Below are positions 16,301 through 27,812 of a DNA stretch of 64,000 nt, in pieces. Made by a program: the position numbers and the translations under genes. How positions within the stretch are numbered: position 1 is the first letter of the stretch; every line of letters starts with the position of its first letter. Origin of the DNA: Litomosoides sigmodontis (lineage: Eukaryota; Nematoda; Chromadorea; Rhabditida; Onchocercidae); NCBI GenBank assembly GCA_963070105.1, contig OY718806.1:3134865-3198864 (forward strand), written 5' to 3'. The notes below the pieces were generated by a model, which ran no database searches, was not told the origin of the DNA, and worked only from the letters and a program-made list of their open reading frames with translations.

Positions 16301-18219
16301 CATTTATTTTCAGATCGTTTTTTGTAAGTATATAGAGTTCATTTTTGAGTAATTTTAAAAGTCTTAAAATTCGTTTTGTTCAAGGGTGCAGCAATATCGC
16401 GTCAACCAAGTCTTGTATTATATGCCTACGACGTAGCTACTGGTGTCGTCGTTGATATCGGTGATTGTATCAATATTGTGCCAGTAATCGATGGTTTGTT
16501 GTATTCGTAGTGTTTTTTTTTGAGAACAAAATCGTGTCATTCTTTTCTCGGAAGATTGCTCTCCCTTTAAATATGTGGTATCTGTCAGAACTGTAATGTG
16601 CAGTCATTTAGTCCAAGTTAATTTGTGAGGAGCCTATATAAAGGAACGAATATTTGGTAATCATTAAAAATGAGGTGATCGAGGCTTAAAGAAAGTAGCA
16701 AAAATTGTATGTGCGAAAGACCTAATAAATAATACCACAACTAATGAACCACGTATTGGTGAAGCTCTTGCGTATTTGTAGGTTACGTTGTCGATAGTGC
16801 GATTGTGTCATTGCCATGTGGTGCTACTCAAATTATTAATTCTTTGCAAGCGAAACTTATGGAATCAAACTGCGGTGGCTACACTTTTCAATCCTCAGTT
16901 GAAATGTTTATTTCACGCTTTGTTATGGAACAGGTAATTTATTCCGTGCTTTTTACAACTTCATAATTGTTGAAATAGTTTACTAAGCGTAAGTGTGTAA
17001 ACGACCTTATGTTTCAGGCATGTTTTGTTGCTACTGACTATGAAGAAGAAGTTAAAAAATGTGCAAGTAACAGCTGCGATACAGATATAACCGTTTCGAT
17101 TGAAGAATTTGAACCAACCAGTGAAATGATAACTTCGTTCAAGGTATGTTATCTTTATATGTTTCTCACTTTTACGTAGTCATTAGTTGAAATATCTCGG
17201 TTTTTTATATGAAACGAATTTTCCTTTCAGATAACTTCTGCCCGCTTTACTTCAACTGAAGGTTTATTCAAACCGAAAAGGTGGGGTCTGGATACGAAAG
17301 CTCTCCATCAGCTGGTTTTTGAAGCTGTTCAGTCATCACCCATTGACAGTAGAAAAACTTTGTTCAGGTAAAGTTGTTCTTGAAGCACAACACCAGTTTT
17401 TTATACATATTAATCAGAAATTTTGCATTCAGTTTTGATATTTCCATCAAGAATTTTCACCTTTATTCGTTTTTAGGAATATATACTTAGCGGGTGGCGT
17501 TTCTTTACTTCCTGGTTTAGCCGAAAGATTGGAAATAGAAGTGGCATCACTTGTATCACCAATTATACATACACAGGTAGTGCTTTTACTTTGATAGCTT
17601 AATATCATAATATTGATACTGTAATTATTAATAATATTGATATTGTAATTGTAGTGATAGCGTAATTATAACGTTTATACGTTACATGCAATCTGCCACT
17701 GGTTTTACACCATCGAAACCTGCTGCAGTTGATATTCTGTTCTATTTTATGTTTGAACTTAATATCTTCTCATATTCGGAAAGAAAACTGTAGAGGTGGC
17801 TTTTTAGGAAGAATGTTTTATCATGCACAGTGCTAAATTCTTTTATTCATTGTAATTGGAATGTCTTACTCATCCTAACTTTATTCTGTTTATTAAAATT
17901 TGGTCATGAAACTGCCATAACGGGGTGCAGATTAGTTTTTCCTGTTGGCTTTATTTTACAATAACTTGTGCATCTTTTACGATTTACTTTGTTCTACCAA
18001 ATATGAACTATCGATTAACAGCATTTTCTTATAAAATTTTGCAAATGTTTTCGTATCTTTCAGGTCCACCTCTCACCTTGGAGGTACAATGCAGCATATC
18101 TGGGAGCACAGGTGATCGCCTCAAGTACTCAGTTTGATCAGACATGTATTACACTTGCAAGTCTCAGTGATTTTCTTCATCAATTACAGAATTCCACCTC
18201 TAGTCGTGGCTTTAAATAA
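13303..18219 (+). CDS. PH-domain / actin-like fusion protein (5' end incomplete)
   Basis: Fourteen phase-matched exons: 13303-13449, 13726-13953, 14252-14413, 14785-14909, 15173-15293, 15451-15600, 15838-15978, 16187-16270, 16385-16493, 16782-16933, 17018-17143, 17231-17367, 17477-17576, 18064-18219. They give 645 residues ending in TAA; the initiator is missing. Residues 1-141 match nothing I know. About 142-245 resemble a PH domain (MEGHLEVP start, KNWVQKYFRTRDG then QWF strands). About 262-645 form a whole actin-like fold: phosphate-1 loop IELGSCSMRAGV, Gln393 at the catalytic Gln137 position of actin, phosphate-2 loop VVDIGDCINIVPVIDG, adenosine loop LAGGVSLLPGL, and a terminal PWRYNAAYLGAQ. 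The conserved ATP-pocket residues suggest nucleotide binding. Actin Asp11 is Glu267 here, unlike true actins. A PH module suggests membrane lipid or protein docking. It is not a canonical actin or any Arp that I can assign; an orphan Arp is the best description. Confidence 0.85.
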
Positions 18220-19079
18220 CCTTCAGGATTTCTCGTAATGTCAGATTGTATCTAGTCATATTTTCAATATTTTGGACTAGTCAAGTTACAACTACTTGGC
18301 TGTACTTATAGTATCCATCGCGTTAGAAATCCTGAAATGCTAGAAAATTCTGTCAGAATTACCACTTTTTAGTAGCTACCATCGTATTGCCATTCACTGC
18401 CTGCTAATATGATATCATCGTTGAGTAATCATTAGTAAATGTGCTTCCGCTTTTCTCTATTAAAGAGAACGTTGTATTTAACATACTGAGCCTCTCTAAC
18501 AGAAGTTGGACCCATGGGGGATTATGCTCTTTCATGAACTGAACTCTTAGAGTTGCACAGTGGAAATAGTCATCGGGATTTTCAAACAGGGAATACAGTA
18601 TGCTTTTGCAACATATCTTTTAGGGTTGCTAATTTCCTGTAGGTATAACTTTGTGTTTTTTCCCCTGATATGATCAAAATCACCTTAAAATGACATTCTG
18701 CGAACTGTTTCAGTGCGAAGTTGTTTCACATTTTCGTTTTTGTCGTATTTGCAAAATAAAACTCATTCCTAATTTTGTGCAATGCAAAGCCGAACCATTT
18801 TGACCGTAGGGGTTGAACGAATTTTGAAGATATGTTCCAGAACATTCCAGTGCTTTTGGGAGTCCACTTCTTGTTTCATGTGCGCAGTTATTGCATGGAA
18901 ATAAGTCTGAAGTTTTGCATATTGGGGGACGAGAAAAGGTATTTATAGATCGGATTACTGCGTTATTTTTATTTTTTAACTGGCGCGTTGCGCGGTGAGG
19001 AGGTTTCTCTCCAACTGTATACAAAGGAAAGTTACAAGGTTGATCGTTTGCATATCTCTGTTGAACCGCATAAACGGTG
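18220..19079. other. Intergenic sequence between the PH-actin gene and the acidic-protein gene
   Basis: Contains the 3' flank of the PH-actin gene and presumably the promoter of the next gene. A minus-strand open frame of 148 codons covers 18710-19156. It overlaps the proposed first exon of the downstream gene and has no recognisable motif, so I treat it as chance. Confidence 0.4.
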
Positions 19080-20698
19080 ATGTCGGACAAGGCATACGCT
19101 TTGAAAGAAGCTCGGAGTCGTCGTGAGAAGGAGGAAGTTGTATACTTTGCATGCAATGGATCGATGGCATGTCTTCATTTTATTAACACTATCCGCTGAC
19201 TAGTATTTGTTAAAAATTTAGCTATTAGTCTTGCATTAGAAGAAATCTGAAATTTATCTCAGAATTAGATTTAACAACATATTACATCTCAAGATTCTAG
19301 CAATTTTTTAAAAATGATTAGCTGCCATGAAGCAGTGCTTTTTCTAGCAGGGATTCGGGGATTCCCAGTATGATTTGGAAATGGATGCAATACGGGCTCA
19401 CGAAGTGCCAATTTTTCAAAATAATGAAAGCTGCAACAACCCTTTTCAGTCTCAATATCGGCGAGCTCAAGAAAAATGTTTTGTGAAAGATGGAGGCTTC
19501 ATTGTCAAGCGTGCTGGAGAATCAGGGACTGGTTTGTTCATAGTTTTTTCCGTTTTAAAGTATTATTTTCATCAGTTTTTGTACATTAATTCACACCTTT
19601 AGTTTTCGTGTATCAGAAAGTTTTCGTTTGTTAAATTATTTGTTTTCATATGTCAAATTATTTTTGCATTTAGCTTCTGCATATTAAGTTATTCCTGAGA
19701 GAATTGTTAGACAGTTTGTTATAACGTGATATATATATCGAACTGCTAACTAAAATGTTAACAGTGAAAATTTCAAATGTTAGTAGGTAAGGCTTCGGTA
19801 ACAGAATCATTGAGGAACTCGGTGAGTTATTTTTATTTAGATGGAATTTTCATGAAAAAAATTCTGGACGTTTTAAACGATATTTCATACTTTCTAGTTA
19901 TAGGTAAAATCTACTTGCATTCCATACTGTTATGGATAGTTCACATCTTTTTTGGCTAAATGAATCGTTTTTCAAAGGTCGTACACACGATGAAGAACAT
20001 AATGACCAGGAACATACTGGAGGTGTTAACCACGATTACAAGGATGGGGATATTGATAGCGACGATCCGTATGCCGATGGTAACAAAAGTGGGTGGAAAA
20101 AAATGAGGAAAGATGATAATGGTAATGAAGGAGTGGACGATAATCGTCAAGGAAACGGTGTTAACCAAGAAGCCAACAACAACGGCAATGGTGGTGAGGG
20201 AAACGATGACAACAGTAACGATAGCGACAGCACTGATAGTGGCGAAGAAAGTAGTGATGAGGAGGAGAGCGACGAAGAAGAAAGTGATGAGGAAAAAAGT
20301 GACGAGAATGAAGAGAAAGACGGTGATGAGGAGCGCTGTGGTGAGAAAGACGGTAACGACAAGAGCAAACATAAAAAGCGCAAAGCTAAGAAAGCAGAAG
20401 GTAAGTTAAGAAAGGGAATGACAAGAACAATGTTAATGGAGCTAAGATTAACAATGCCTATGCCTGTGCCTATGGTAAGAAAAGTAAAGACAAGGATAAT
20501 GCTAATAACAACCATGCAGGTGTGAATAGTGCAAGTGGTGGTGGGAATGATGACGACGACGATGGAGACGATCCAGAAGACGACGTAGACGAAGATAGTG
20601 GTAATGACGATATCGAGGATGATGTTATTGATAGCAGTGTTGGAGAGGAAAGCGATGACAATAACATTGCTAAATGCGCTATTATGAAGCGATATTGA
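19080..20698 (+). CDS. Acidic, Asp/Glu/Ser/Asn-rich low-complexity protein (tentative gene model)
   Basis: Proposed exons: 19080-19139 (start MSDKAYALKEARSRREK), 19348-19531, 19978-20400 and 20520-20698, all phase-compatible, giving about 281 residues. The first exon is the least certain. Residues 21-82 look like ordinary protein (DLEMDAIRAHEVPIFQ, CFVKDGGFIVKRAG). The rest is dominated by Asp, Glu, Ser, Asn and Gly, including DEEESDEEESDEE, then a basic patch KSKHKKRKAKKAEG, then a second acidic block of Asp runs, ending IAKCAIMKRY. An acidic tract followed by a Lys-rich patch is typical of disordered nuclear or chromatin-associated proteins, but no domain is recognised and no function is claimed. 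A 35-nt candidate exon at 19787-19821 would break the frame. The last intron (20401-20519) is unusual, as discussed in the findings. A polyadenylation-like AATAAA is at 20752. Confidence 0.55.
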
Positions 20699-20704
20699 GT
20701 AAAA

Positions 20705-20906
20705 ATAATTTCAAATGTTTTTGTTGAAATTAAGGAATATTTATTTAAGAAAATAAATTAAAAAATTAAGGAAAAAAATATTTTTTAACGAATTGAGGCT
20801 CTAATGAATAAGTGAGATAATTTCAAATGTTTTGTGGAAAATTAAGGAATATTTATTTAAGAAAATAAATTAAAAAATTAAGGAAAAAAAATTTTTTTTA
20901 ACGAAT
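20705..20906. repeat. Tandem duplication in the 3' flank of the acidic-protein gene
   Basis: Copy 1 is 20705-20793 and copy 2 is 20817-20906. They begin ATAATTTCAAATGTTTT and end TTTTTTAACGAAT, differing by a few substitutions and small indels, with a 23-nt spacer. Each copy contains an AATAAA, so the duplication also duplicated a possible polyadenylation signal just after the stop codon. Confidence 0.9.
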
Positions 20907-21998
20907 GTTTTTTGGATTTGTTTTAATTTCATTTGTTTATGAGTTATTCATTAATGAGTTTTTCTTCATTTGGTTTAATAATATGTTCGTTAGATAACCA
21001 ATAAAATTTTGCTACTGTAATGTGTGTTGACTGAGTGGAGCATTACGACCAATCGGCACTTTCGAAAAAAAAAACGTCGGTCTCTAATCATGTGATAGTG
21101 TTACAGATCAGATTCAACAAGTCTCTTGTTTTGGCTAAGAAGGGATGATTTTGAGAGAAAAGATGTAACAATTCATAAGCAGTGAAAAGTAATGGATTGG
21201 GAAACGAGTTTCTGCTGGTCCAGTACCGGCAATTGCTCTAGGGAATTTTCAAAAAGTTATCTTAGGAAAAAGGGTTAGTAGCAATGAGTGGTTTTCTTTC
21301 ACTTTAGAAGTTAATGGATAGAGGGCGATGCGATTGTATGTCAAACATCCGTATTTTGCATGATAGAACCGGATTTTGAAGGACTAGTTACCTTGACTTT
21401 TTTTCGTAGTAATAAGTGGACGCACGACGCGCACTGCCTTCGCTAGATCTTGACAGTTTCAGCTGAAAGAAAGTATGCAGTGGGATATTCGATTTGTACT
21501 TTTTTTTGGTTATATATTTTCTTGAGGATTCGAAAATTACCGTTTTAATTGTGCGGATTAAATAATAAAATGATTATTAAACATTCAATGACGGAGTTTG
21601 GGCAGCTAATTTAAGAGAACAGTGTTATTTATGATGCTTGACTAGAAGCCGGTGACTAGAAGCTTCACATTTCGTAATATGTTATCGCTTCCTTTGAAAA
21701 AAAGAATTAGCACATGTAAGCTTGCAAACATAGATGACTTTCTGTTCAGATGTGGATATTTCTATACTTGTTACATTATCCAGTACTTGGAATATTACGA
21801 CAACGTGTAGCAGCAAGTGTTAGTTTCCTGTTCACAACTTTTTAGTTTCCATTTTTTATTTTTCCCGATGATAGGATACTTTAAATTATATGTGGTATAA
21901 TCAAATTGATCAAAAAGTATTCTTTGATTTATTATGTTCTTTGCAACGTATCATTAATTACGTTAATAATTAATGACTTTACGTTAATTGACTTTCAG
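20907..21998. other. Intergenic sequence, probable 5' region of the gene at 22 kb
   Basis: No secure exon. A signal-peptide-like start, MQWDIRFVLFFGYIFS at about 21476-21523, is present, but none of its donors reaches the 21999 exon in the right phase, so I do not include it. Confidence 0.4.
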
Positions 21999-24035
21999 GT
22001 GCAACGCCCGTGTCAGCTACCTCATGAATATCATCAGATGCCAGTTTTTGCAAAGGAAAAATTACGAAGTATCTGGTAAGTCTTAGCATACAACTTTCAG
22101 CAGGACGTCTTTTCTATATATTAATGGTAGGTGTATTATTTTCATGAAGTTTGAGGATAAAAATCAATTTTTCGGAAACTCCAAAATCTTCATTTTTAGG
22201 GAGAATTACAAATCCGGGAAAAGCTGCATTGCAGAGCAGATTGCTACTGACGTTGTCCTTAGAGCTGTTCGTATTATTTTTCCAGCGAAATATCAACACA
22301 GAGGTTAATTTTGGTGCTATTAATAGAGGACAAAAAGGAATTAGCATTTTTCCTTCATTGCATTTCATATCTGTTCCACTGCATGTTGAATGTCACTGTA
22401 TTCCCTAGAAGTCATCAACAATGCAAACTTCCCAATTAAAAACCTCAAGGTTCCTTTCTTTCGACCCAGTTCAGACTTTCTAGTTTTCTGTGAAAAAGGA
22501 GGGATGTCATTATCCACCTTGGTTGTGTGGTATGATCTATATCGATAGAAATTTCAACAAATGAACGTTAAAGCGCGGAATTCAAATAAGTGCGAGCTTG
22601 ATCCTTTATTGTAAAAGCAAGTTTTACAACTAGTGATGCTGAGCAATGAATATCCTACGCATCTAACTCAATAATGTTTCTGTGTCACAAGAATAAATCC
22701 AATACACATCAAAGGAAGATGAAAACAGAGAAGTGAGCGTATAATAGTGACAGTTCGGTACCTGGATTAGCCATTAGTAATGATGATATTATCAATCCAA
22801 AAATCTTAATGAGAAATAAGTCTTCACTTTCTTCTGTTGTTCAAAATTGTGCCGCTTATTTTAAACAAATATTTTCAGTATAGAGAATACATGAAATCAA
22901 ATAAAATACATTTCAGTAAATTCAGGACTATACAACAGTCATTATGGATGTAATACGACCAACAACATTTCTTTAACCGTAGGAGATGAAGCCATTTACG
23001 ATGAAGCGCTTGTAATGTTTTCTAATTTATAATGCTGATTTTCCACTGAGTAATTCTAACAACCAGTATAAAAGAGAAATTTTACAGGCTTCGAAAACTG
23101 TGAAAGTCCCGGAATTTTTAGAAGATGTAAGTAAACACGTTACGAATAGTTTTATGAAAGTGTGGAACGATCCGGACATTCCATCCGAGGGCTTGCGCGA
23201 GGAGATGGTAAAATTTCTATACAGTTAATGAGTTTGAATGGCAAACATATTACAGAGTGAATGTAAGAGACAGCAAAACAACTAGCAATAATTTCAACAG
23301 CATAATTGGAAAAGTGGTGTGTCAATAATGCAATGATATAATTCATATGCGTTTAATTTTTTTTAATGTATAAATTACGAAGCGTCAAATTATCTCAGAA
23401 ACTTTTTGTAATTTCAGATTCATCTACTCGCAGTATCACTGCTAACTGCAAAACAGCTTGCTGCTTATAACCAGTATATGAATGAACGCCGACGCTGCCA
23501 ACGACAGTTGCTATTTCATATACAGCAAATGTCGGATGAAGCACGAAAAGCACTTAGTATTCTTGCTTACGCAGAACCTAATGAGAGGTTTGGGGTAGGT
23601 GAATTACTCCGAACATCATGTTTGTTTGTTCGACTAAGAATTTTTTGAAAAAATTGTTCTGATTTATATGTTCATTCATTTTTTCAGATAATCAAGAGGG
23701 AAAAATTTTTCCTATAGTGAAAGTGAGTAATTGATGATGATAGGGACAGGTTGTTAGGAAACTAAGACAACAATACAAATTTTTTCAAAATTCATAGTAT
23801 GAGTAAGTATAGATTGTGTTGTGTTCGGATCTCTCTGTGCTTCACGCTAGACAGACTCATAGGCTGTGTTCTAGAAGGAATTAAGTCTGATGCTGAGGAG
23901 TGTAGAAAAAGACAAAGTAGTACTTTGCTTACAAAATAATAAAAAATTGTTTTCCAGATTGCCAAAAAATTTTCACGTAGCATTCGTTATGAGCTGAGGG
24001 ATTTTGCCAGACGAAGATCGGGAAAGTGTCTTTGA
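21999..24035 (+). CDS. Unrecognised six-exon protein (5' end incomplete)
   Basis: Exons 21999-22075, 22200-22303, 22917-23011, 23088-23207, 23418-23594 and 23958-24035 join in phase through GT..AG introns into 216 residues ending in TGA. An initiator must lie upstream. The N-terminal part (CQLPHEYHQMPVF) is followed by a section with two N-glycosylation sequons (NTT and NIS in GCNTTNISLTV). Then comes a long, probably alpha-helical region from about residue 120 (LREEMIHLLAVSLLTAKQLA, then NERRRCQRQLLFHIQQMSD) and a strongly basic C-terminus (FARRRSGKCL). The helical part faintly recalls small helical secreted nematode proteins such as the SXP/RAL-2 group, but I see no diagnostic motif and do not assign it. 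No transmembrane segment is evident. AATAAA at 24062 lies 27 nt after the stop. Confidence 0.75.
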
Positions 24036-24061
24036 AATGAGGCAACATTTTCAATAGTGTT

Positions 24062-24067
24062 AATAAA
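24062..24067 (+). terminator. Polyadenylation signal AATAAA
   Basis: A perfect AATAAA 27 nt downstream of the stop codon of the gene ending at 24035, the expected place for a compact nematode 3' UTR. Confidence 0.5.
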
Positions 24068-27000
24068 TTGACGAAAAACTGTTTGGTAATTTACACATAC
24101 TTGAAATGTAATTGAAATGTAGAAAACATCGGCAGAAAGTAAAGATTATTATTTTATTTCACGTGTACAGGCAGAATAATTTGTAGAAAAGTCTTTGAGT
24201 GAAGCAAAGGGGCAAACATTGTTTTAATATATTTTACAAAAAGTGAACCGATGGTTGAAGTTTACAATGGATACAGTCATCTGCCGCTAACTTTTAGGCT
24301 AACTACCTTGAAAACTATGTCAACAAAGTTGACGTTAAAAAGTAAATAAATGCAGCTTTATAAACTGTTTGCTGTGGTTTACATTGATCCCTTTTGATTT
24401 TACATTTTGTATGTTATCACAAATTGTAGAACAAATGTTATCACAAAATTGTAGAACACACAGAATAATGTTAAGTGTATAAAATTTTGAACGTTTTAAG
24501 GAGTCCTTTTTTTCGAAATTTTAACCATTCCATTTATAAGTGGGTTCACTTATGCATGCACCTTTAAAAGTTTTGCAAGTGAAAAAAACATAGAAAAATA
24601 ACTCTGAAGAAATACAATGTGTTCTGACAATGAGGAGAACTCGTTTTTGATGAATTCAACTCCAAATCATATTCTATGCGTTAAACAAAAATTGTGACTA
24701 TAAATTGCTGATTAGTTGCAATGATTTTAAAATATGATTTACGGAGATTTCATTGTCGCTTTCCTCTTTCTTTTTGCTTTTACGATGAAAAACATTTTCT
24801 TTCAAAAAAAAGGTCCGCTACAGCGACTGGGTAATTCGAGTATTCAAAAGAGTGAAGCCTAAAAAAACGCATTGTATTTCTGTTGACCTAATTACAGCTA
24901 TGATCATAAGGATAATTAATGACACATACAATGCCCAGTATAATTGTAGCTGCAAACCTCGTCCATAACAGAGCAAATTTCCTGTAAATGACTGTCGAAA
25001 TCAGAAAAGAAGGAACCAGTTTACCGTGCTCACCGTTACCTGTTACTCTTTTGACGTTGTATGATGACATCCGTTCCTCCCAATCGTTTTAATTAATTTC
25101 CTCACTTCCGGAGCTTCTATTCCATCTTAATGCCAGAAGAGAGGAAGAAATAAACATAATTTTTACGCTTTTCCTAGACAACTTTCAGATTGCCATAATT
25201 CACTGTACGTTTTTTCATGCTTATTCAGTTCGGAGGGAATCATTTGAGCAGAGCGTAGATGACTGCAAAATGTGTGGTGTATCCATTGAGGAACAAGAAG
25301 AAAATATTTAGATTGATTACCATCCATCATCCCTATTCATTCATCCGGAATGTGCAGTACTCTTGCATGCGCGGTCATCTATGGCAGGCGCACTCAGCAC
25401 ATTTCAACATTGCACCATCGTGTTGACTTCAGGTAGTGTACCTCTGATTAAGGTTCAAAGTAACGTTAATTTCAAGTTTAAAGGACTCGCCATCTCATTT
25501 GGATCTCATAAGAAGGAGGTGAACAAGAGTAGTAAAATGAAAATACTTTTGAGAATCACCGCTGCACATGTCACTCTATTCACTTGCAAGTAGTAGTTCC
25601 GGTTTCAGAATTCAATTTTCGGCCTAGTCAGTGTTACTGATCAAGCAATCTGTGAAAACACATCTAATACTTGTCTTTTCTTTGATATATTATACCGAGT
25701 GACAGTGTTTCTAGAGTGCCATTACAATTGGTAATTTTGCTTACAGAGATCGGCGACTTAGCAAGTGCTGATTGCTGTTTACTTTTTTAAAGAGTGAGTG
25801 ATGGATAGATATATTGCTGTGAATAATTTGTGGTGCGGAGGCGAGTTGTGAGAATTTACAAAATCGATACGTTGAAGAATTTTGTTTGAACCTGACCGTC
25901 GTTTGCTGATGCTACTCAACTGCGTCCCTCCACTCACTTCTCTACTCATCTTTCCGGCCGCTCCATCTCTCTATCTGCTGCCTACAGGAAACACAGGAAA
26001 CAATTTCAAATTATTATCATCATTTTTAAGCACTGTTTTAAGACAATAGAACTCAACCCTTCCCACTCTCTCAGCATGTCCTATCGCTACCTTCTTGCAC
26101 TATCTTATCACTGGGTCTGTTGAGATAATTGGATCTATCCAGGTTTTGTGATATCTGAAATGACGACTGATGTATCAATCACATTATGCTGCCACACAGA
26201 TGAGTAGAGGTGTATTTGAGATGAAATGATATTTTGAAATTTAAGGTGGAAAAAACGATGTTCCGCATGACTGGGCAACATTGGCATACATTTTTCCATC
26301 ATTGCTAATAGTTCTCCCACGAATCACTGCTTGTCGTCTCGATTATTCAAATTGACAAGAAGAAGTTCGCTCTCCCTCACTTCTCATCATTCCCCCAAAC
26401 TAAATATTAGCCATTTTTAAAAGAAATTATAGCGAGTGCTTCTACTGCTACAGCTGCCATTGCTACCGCTATTGTTGCTATGCCTTCAATAAATTATTAT
26501 GATCGTTTGAGAAAATACTGCAAACGCCACATTCGATTGATGATTGCTAGGCGTTTTCTTTCCAGAAATCAAGAAAAAAAACGGATGAAATTCATTTCGA
26601 TAGAACTTTACATGAAATTTTTATCTTCAATTCTGTAGAAAAGCACATCAACTGTTTCTGTATCTCATGCTTTAATGCAATATTGGATTGGACGATTATT
26701 GCTAAGATATTTGTTAAAGTTTAAAATGAAATGTTGTCCAATGTATTAATCGGTTAATGAGTCATAGGAGGAGATATATTGTTACAGCGTATTATAAATA
26801 TATGATTTTGAGAAGCATAAATCATTCATATTTGTTTAGAAAAAGATGATATTGTTTGTTGAAGTTTGGAATGGTCGAGTTCAGTGCGGCTAGACTTCCG
26901 GTAGGCGAAAAGTGAAGGTGAGTTACGATGAATCCTCACGTCTGCTCGCTTCAACATCAATCTGTTCGGTGCTTCTCCGTTTTCCTTTCGGCTTTTTTTC

Positions 27001-27147
27001 CTACGACATAAAATGATTGTTTGATTCAACCTGTGTGCTTCATTACTAATTTCCATCAGCCTATAAGCACTCTCGACATATCCATCCTTCTCCCATTCCT
27101 CTTATCTTTCTCTCTATCTTCTAACATGGGGCGTTCTCCTTCAAACA
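24068..27147. other. Intergenic, no gene supported
   Basis: Short open frames only (for example 25363-25593 +), without splice partners or motifs. Composition alternates between AT-rich and mildly pyrimidine-rich. No RNA gene is recognised. Confidence 0.4.
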
Positions 27148-27190
27148 TCACACACACACACACACGCACACACACACAGACAGACAGACA
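27148..27190. repeat. (CA)n followed by (CAGA)n microsatellite
   Basis: A dinucleotide CA run with one CG interruption passes into three CAGA units. It is the first of several simple repeats within 650 bp. Confidence 0.9.
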
Positions 27191-27358
27191 CATTCATTTG
27201 TGCTTAGCAGACATAAGATTGTTGGGGTGCGAATATATACGTTTGGAAAGGCCTTCGGTTGCTTTCGCTTCGCCCACCTATTTCATATTTCACTACGGAC
27301 TTTTTGTCTGTGAGAGGAATTTTATGGAAGGAAGTGAGAGATGAAATATCTCAAACTT

Positions 27359-27392
<34 letters not shown>
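27359..27392. repeat. (CAG)n microsatellite, about 11 units
   Basis: Pure CAG triplets. In one plus-strand frame they read as poly-Gln after a short ATG-led peptide, but no flanking exon supports translation. Confidence 0.9.
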
Positions 27393-27393
<1 letters not shown>

Positions 27394-27430
27394 TGCTGTT
27401 TTTACACAAATTATCCGTAGCACTACTGAT

Positions 27431-27469
27431 CTTCTCCTTCTTCCTCTTCCTCTTCCTCTTCCTCTTCCA
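27431..27469. repeat. (CTTCCT)n pyrimidine tract
   Basis: An imperfect CTTCCT hexamer array, all pyrimidine on the plus strand, 40 nt after the CAG run. Confidence 0.85.
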
Positions 27470-27780
27470 GTGCGATCTTCCCCACTACCACCTCCCTCGT
27501 TCGTGTTCGTCCGTCGTCCGTTGGTTGTTGACCTGACTGACGGGTGGGTGTAAGCCAAATGAAATAATAAGTGCTGCTATTGTACTTTTCGACTGCTGCG
27601 CCGCTCGCTTCCTACCACAAATAACTACCGATAACAACGCACTTGCTGTAGCAATAATGTTTCGTCGTATTTTGCTAACCGTACGCGTTACAGTTAGCAG
27701 CACATCGTTCATTCCAACAACATCTATGCTATGCGGCACCTCTCACTTCTGATATACAAATCTCCTCTCCACCTGTCGCT

Positions 27781-27812
27781 CCCCCCCTCTCTCTCTCTCT
27801 CTCCCTCTTTCT
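27781..27812. repeat. Poly-C then (CT)n tract
   Basis: A run of C followed by CT dinucleotides, completing a cluster of pyrimidine-rich simple repeats. Confidence 0.85.

Noticed and set aside
18710..19156. Minus-strand open frame of 148 codons
   Set aside because: No recognisable motif, no splice partner, and it overlaps the proposed first exon of the plus-strand acidic gene; best explained as chance in a locally GC-richer stretch.
19147..19203. Signal-peptide-like start MDRWHVFILLTLSAD as first exon of the acidic gene
   Set aside because: The frame stops at TAG, and its only usable donor leads to the wrong phase for the exon at 19348.
19787..19821. Short exon with good splice sites (KASVTESLRNS)
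   Set aside because: Including it puts the next exon out of frame; skipping it joins 19531 to 19978 in phase.
21476..21523. Hydrophobic start MQWDIRFVLFFGYIFS as the signal peptide of the gene at 22 kb
   Set aside because: No donor in it gives the phase 0 needed at 21999 while keeping the hydrophobic segment.
27341..27553. Poly-Gln open frame as a coding CAG repeat
   Set aside because: It runs into other simple repeats, with no domain and no exon to join.
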